From Methylotenera_A sp036675645 (lineage in GTDB: Bacteria > Pseudomonadota > Gammaproteobacteria > Burkholderiales > Methylophilaceae): 9,041 bases of DNA. The notes below the pieces were generated by a model. The model saw only the letters and a list, made by a program, of their open reading frames with translations, ran no database searches and was not told the DNA's origin. Location of the stretch: the NCBI GenBank assembly GCA_036675645.1, contig JAKFEP010000020.1, positions 1-9,041 of the forward strand, in the 5' to 3' direction. The position numbers and the translations under genes were made by a program. Below are positions 6,291 to 9,041 of this stretch, in pieces; the stretch's first letter is position 1, and every line of letters begins with the position of its first letter.

Positions 6291-6305
6291 TATAGTCTTG
6301 GTCAA
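6277..6305 (-). promoter_or_regulatory. Sigma70-type promoter of tpiA
   Basis: On the minus strand, TTGACC (6300-6305, five of six to consensus) is followed by exactly 17 bp and then TAGAAT (6277-6282, five of six). The expected start is near 6270, giving a 5' leader of about 40 nt before the tpiA ATG. It lies in the 99-bp gap after nagZ and probably drives tpiA-secG-tRNA-Leu, perhaps reading on into nuo. It is the best promoter-like match I found in the window. Confidence 0.75.
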
Positions 6306-6329
6306 TGTGCCATATCAATGTAAATGTGC

Positions 6330-7388
6330 TCAAGCAAATAAATCTGACTCTGACTTTGGTTCAGGTTTACCCACCATCGCCAAGTGTTCTAATGCAGCAG
6401 TAAATTCAGTGTTGTACTGCAAATGCTGCATACTTTCAGGGTGGCGCGACCCATGCATGTGCGCCAAACGTACGATGCTTTGCGCTGACATTTTCCACTC
6501 AAGCTTTTCTAATAACTCATCTGCCAGATCGGGGCGATTGCACAGTAGCACCATGTCACAGCCCGCATTCAGCGCGGCTAGGCTACGAGTTGTCACATCG
6601 CCACCCACACTTGCGCCTTCCATGCTTAAGTCATCGCTAAAAATCACGCCGTTAAAACCCAATCTTTCACGCAACACTTTTTGCAACCATTTGGGCGAAA
6701 ACCCTGCGGGCTTATCGTCCACTTTCGGGTAAATCACATGCGCCGGCATAATCGCCGCCAAACCTTCATTGATCATTTGCCTAAACGGCTGCATGTCGTT
6801 TTGTGCAATCTGGTCAAACTCACGCTCGTCAATCGGAATACTCACGTGTGAATCGGCCACCACAAAACCATGCCCGGGGAAATGCTTGCCAACTGCCTGC
6901 ATGCCGCCTTTTTTAAGGCCTTGCATCAGGGAAAAAGCCAACTCGTTGATCGCTTGCGCATTTGCGTGAAAAGCCCGGTCGCCAATCACCAAGCTATCGC
7001 CATAATCCATATCCAGCACTGGCGTGAAACTAAAATCCACACCGTGTGCACGTAGCTCTGCTGCTAAAACCCAGCCAGCTTGCACGGCTAATTCTTTGGC
7101 TTTTTTTCTATCCACGTCCCAAATCTTGCCAAATTCACGCATCGGCGGGATTTTCGTGAAGCCATCTCTAAACCTTTGTACGCGCCCGCCTTCATGATCC
7201 ACCGCAATTAAAAGTGGCGGGCTGCGAAGCGCATGGATACTGGCTGTCAGGGCAGATAATTGAGCACAATTTTCAAAGTTACGTGCAAATAAAATCACAC
7301 CACCCACCAGCGGGTGCTGCAATCTTTTAACGTCATCATCAGTCAGCGTTTTGCCAACCACATCCAACATCACCGGGCCTAAACTCAT
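6330..7388 (-). CDS. nagZ: Beta-N-acetylhexosaminidase NagZ (peptidoglycan recycling)
   Basis: This cytosolic glycoside hydrolase family 3 enzyme removes GlcNAc from GlcNAc-anhydroMurNAc (peptides) during cell-wall recycling. In bacteria with inducible AmpC the products influence beta-lactamase expression, but no ampR or ampC is seen here. It is 352 residues, the single-domain length of the proteobacterial enzyme. AVDHEGGRVQRF is at about 62-73. KHFPGHG (168-174) is followed by the flexible-loop Asp-His dyad D179 and H181 (DSHVSIPID). The nucleophile is expected at D252, the first Asp of FSDDLSMEGA. The start MSLGPVMLD matches the family N-terminus (MGPVMLD in E. coli). Upstream is only a weak GAGAAAG. 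It follows the methyltransferase gene by 49 bp. Confidence 0.97.
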   Translation of the reverse strand: MSLGPVMLDVVGKTLTDDDVKRLQHPLVGGVILFARNFENCAQLSALTASIHALRSPPLLIAVDHEGGRVQRFRDGFTKIPPMREFGKIWDVDRKKAKELAVQAGWVLAAELRAHGVDFSFTPVLDMDYGDSLVIGDRAFHANAQAINELAFSLMQGLKKGGMQAVGKHFPGHGFVVADSHVSIPIDEREFDQIAQNDMQPFRQMINEGLAAIMPAHVIYPKVDDKPAGFSPKWLQKVLRERLGFNGVIFSDDLSMEGASVGGDVTTRSLAALNAGCDMVLLCNRPDLADELLEKLEWKMSAQSIVRLAHMHGSRHPESMQHLQYNTEFTAALEHLAMVGKPEPKSESDLFA

Positions 7389-7427
7389 ACCAATGCTTTC
7401 TCTATCAACATGCTTGAATAATATTTT

Positions 7428-7443
7428 AACTGATGCCTCAGTT
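7428..7443. repeat. Short perfect hairpin at the end of the methyltransferase gene
   Basis: AACTGA (7428-7433) and TCAGTT (7438-7443) pair around a 4-nt loop. The hairpin includes the methyltransferase stop codon. On the minus-strand RNA it is followed by an A/U mix and not a U run, so it is at best a weak terminator, and nagZ is probably cotranscribed. Confidence 0.35.
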
Positions 7444-8613
7444 TAACCGATACAAAGAAGTCACTTCTTTACTACGTGCAGCATACAGCGGGTCTGATTG
7501 GTCAGCAGATTTTGCATGCTTAGGTGCAATATCCAACTTTTCAACCACAGTTAAACCCGCATCCGTAATCCATTTTTGCAAGTCTTCAGTTGATCGCAAA
7601 CCTAAGTGCTCAGCTAAGTCAGACATTACCAGCCACGCCTCACCCTCGTCATTTAAGTGTGCTTTTGCGCCAGCCAAAAAGCTTTTCAACATTTGGCTAT
7701 TGGGGTCATAGATAGCATGCTCAATTGGCGCATTGGCCTTGGCTGGTAGCCACGGCGGGTTGCATACAATCAAATCCGCTTTTTTGAAACCGCTGGGGAA
7801 TAAATTAGCCTGTTCCACTTCAATATATTCTTTCAATCCTAACTGCGCAATGTTTTCACTGGCACAATTTAATGCACGAACATTATTGTCCGTGGCAATT
7901 ACTTTTTTAATGCCGCGATTCACCAAAATCGCGGCGATGACACCAGTGCCAGTGCCGATATCAAACGCGGTTTTAAAATTACTCAGCGGTGCATTATTAA
8001 TGAGATCCAAATATTCACCACGCACTGGGCTATATACGCCGTAATGCGCATGGATATTGGCTGACAGAGCATCAATATAGACGCCTTTTTTGCGCCATTC
8101 ATGTGCACCTACCATACCTAATAATTCGCGCAGTGATAGCACCAGCTTGGCTGGTACTTTATCCACCTTCGCATTAATAATCAGGGCGCCTGCTACCGCA
8201 TCTTTGGTATTAGGGGCGCGTTTCAAATCGCAACTACCGTGATTAAGCTCAATTAAAATTTTATTAGCGATACTCGCACGCTGAATTTGCCGCGCACGGT
8301 GCTGGTGAAACGCCTGCGTTAGGTTTTCTGCAGGCTGAATCGGTTTAATATCAAACTTGCGCGTAATCGCTTGTAGCATCTGTTTAGCATTTTGAAAATC
8401 GCCTTTATACAAAAAAGCTGTGCCCTCGCACACAAGCTTGTAAGCCTCTTTGGCGCTGGTAGTATCATCTGCAATGCGTATATTTTTAGGCGGTGGATTA
8501 CCTGCCTCAGACTGCCAAATGGCTGTTTGCGGTTTGTTTTTTTCTTGGCCAGACTTTCCCAACCAAGTTACTTGTACTTCTTTTGTTAATATTTCAGTCA
8601 ATGTGTGTCTCAA
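7438..8613 (-). CDS. Class I SAM-dependent methyltransferase, small-domain (PrmC/RsmC-like) family
   Basis: This is a predicted methyltransferase of 391 residues whose substrate I cannot name. The Rossmann core starts near 215 with motif I FDIGTGTGV (217-225), the acidic end of strand 2 at D242 (ATDNN), and the NPPW catalytic signature at 285-288. NPPW is shared by enzymes that methylate amide or exocyclic nitrogens, such as PrmC (glutamine), RsmC (rRNA guanine) and adenine-N6 enzymes. About 200 residues precede the core, including a conserved-looking ADDTTSAKEAYKLVCEG block near 48-64, so it is not simply PrmC or RsmC. No ATG is available before residue 79. I give the first TTG after an in-frame stop; TTG 8601 has a better-placed GAG and is an alternative. 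It follows yhhQ by 20 bp. Confidence 0.85.
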   Translation of the reverse strand: MRHTLTEILTKEVQVTWLGKSGQEKNKPQTAIWQSEAGNPPPKNIRIADDTTSAKEAYKLVCEGTAFLYKGDFQNAKQMLQAITRKFDIKPIQPAENLTQAFHQHRARQIQRASIANKILIELNHGSCDLKRAPNTKDAVAGALIINAKVDKVPAKLVLSLRELLGMVGAHEWRKKGVYIDALSANIHAHYGVYSPVRGEYLDLINNAPLSNFKTAFDIGTGTGVIAAILVNRGIKKVIATDNNVRALNCASENIAQLGLKEYIEVEQANLFPSGFKKADLIVCNPPWLPAKANAPIEHAIYDPNSQMLKSFLAGAKAHLNDEGEAWLVMSDLAEHLGLRSTEDLQKWITDAGLTVVEKLDIAPKHAKSADQSDPLYAARSKEVTSLYRLN

Positions 8614-8633
8614 TAAGGTTTAAATCAAACAGG

Positions 8634-9041
8634 TTAAATTTTAAAGGGATTAAAGTCGGTATTTTTATCGTAATAGTCTTCGTTTTCGGTACGTTTTAAA
8701 AACGCTACGGTTTTATAGACTACCGGCGTGAAGGCAACTTCTACTGCAATTTTTGCGATGATTTGCGCACCGATAATCAGCGGGATTTTATCATTAGGAA
8801 TAATGCCGGTATTCCAAAATGCCAGCGGAACGAATATCACGGTATCTACTACCTCGCCAAAAATGGTGCTGGTAATGGTGCGTTGATATAAGTGCCTGCC
8901 AGCACTGACAGTCTTCATTTTTGCCATCACAAAACTATTTACAAACCCACCAGCGGCAAAAGCAATCATCCCGGCCAAGGATATTCTCCATGTGCTGCCA
9001 AACGCCACTTCGTATGCGTCTTGATTATGCCAATATGGCGC
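8634..9041 (-). CDS. yhhQ: Queuosine precursor transporter, YhhQ family (partial, 5' end beyond right edge)
   Basis: This is the C-terminal 135 residues of an inner-membrane protein of the YhhQ/DUF165 family. E. coli YhhQ imports queuosine precursors (preQ0 and preQ1) for modification of GUN-anticodon tRNAs. The frame is open to the window edge, beginning APYWHNQDAYEVAFGS; the GTG at 9008 is therefore an internal valine and not a start. Family hallmarks are the GGFVNSFVMAKMK segment, the RTITSTIFGEVVDTVIF segment with its conserved S-T-x-x-G-E, and hydrophobic stretches that make roughly three to four membrane helices. The tail is charged and ends NPFKI. Whether the organism makes or only salvages the precursor cannot be told from here. 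Confidence 0.92.
   Translation of the reverse strand, partial: APYWHNQDAYEVAFGSTWRISLAGMIAFAAGGFVNSFVMAKMKTVSAGRHLYQRTITSTIFGEVVDTVIFVPLAFWNTGIIPNDKIPLIIGAQIIAKIAVEVAFTPVVYKTVAFLKRTENEDYYDKNTDFNPFKI

Noticed and set aside
6268..6732. 154-codon plus-strand frame starting in the tpiA promoter region
   Set aside because: It is antisense to nagZ, has no recognisable domain, and its body lies over conserved NagZ sequence. The long opening is explained by codon bias of the real gene.
7428..7443. Terminator between the methyltransferase gene and nagZ
   Set aside because: The stem is only 6 bp, overlaps the stop codon and lacks a following U run on the transcribed strand.
8634..9008. Complete 124-residue protein starting at GTG 9008
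   Set aside because: The frame stays open to the window edge with family-typical residues upstream, so this is the tail of a longer YhhQ protein.
1..9041. Mobile elements, CRISPR arrays, phage or defence genes
   Set aside because: No transposase, integrase, spaced direct repeats or defence motifs were seen on either strand; essentially all coding space is taken by conserved core genes.

Overview
This 9,041-bp window is a compact stretch of housekeeping genes. Every gene I can support lies on the minus strand, so transcription runs from the right edge to the left. Protein motifs, the order tpiA-secG-tRNA-Leu-nuo and a moderate GC content (by eye, mid-40s percent) suggest a betaproteobacterium. 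The family Methylophilaceae (Methylotenera or Methylophilus type) is a plausible guess, but it is inferred from impression and not from any search.

In transcription order, the right part holds the 3' portion of a YhhQ-family queuosine-precursor transporter that enters from beyond the window. It is followed 20 bp later by a class I SAM-dependent methyltransferase of unknown target with a non-ATG start, then by nagZ, the cytosolic beta-N-acetylglucosaminidase of peptidoglycan recycling. A very good sigma70-type promoter (TTGACC, 17 bp, TAGAAT) sits between nagZ and tpiA, with a GC-rich dyad across its -10 box. Downstream come tpiA (triosephosphate isomerase), secG (SecYEG translocon subunit) and a class II tRNA-Leu(GAG) gene with encoded CCA.

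The left half is the start of the complex I operon: nuoA, nuoB, nuoC, nuoD, nuoE and a nuoF that is cut by the left edge. All Fe-S cluster cysteines (NuoB N2, NuoE N1a, NuoF N3), the FMN/NADH glycine-rich segment of NuoF and the quinone-site His and Tyr of NuoD are present, so the visible complex I genes look functional. nuoC and nuoD overlap at TAATG, and nuoE and nuoF are separated by one base. The one loose joint is the 150-bp space between nuoD and nuoE. It holds an unbroken 53-codon frame beginning at a TAATG overlap with nuoD, and also a long imperfect hairpin; these two readings compete.

I see no mobile element, CRISPR array, phage gene or defence system, and no clearly new multi-gene system. 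The items most worth a second look are the nuoD-nuoE interval, a U-U mismatch in the tRNA-Leu acceptor stem, the dyad-covered tpiA promoter, and the tRNA that separates secG from the nuoA leader.
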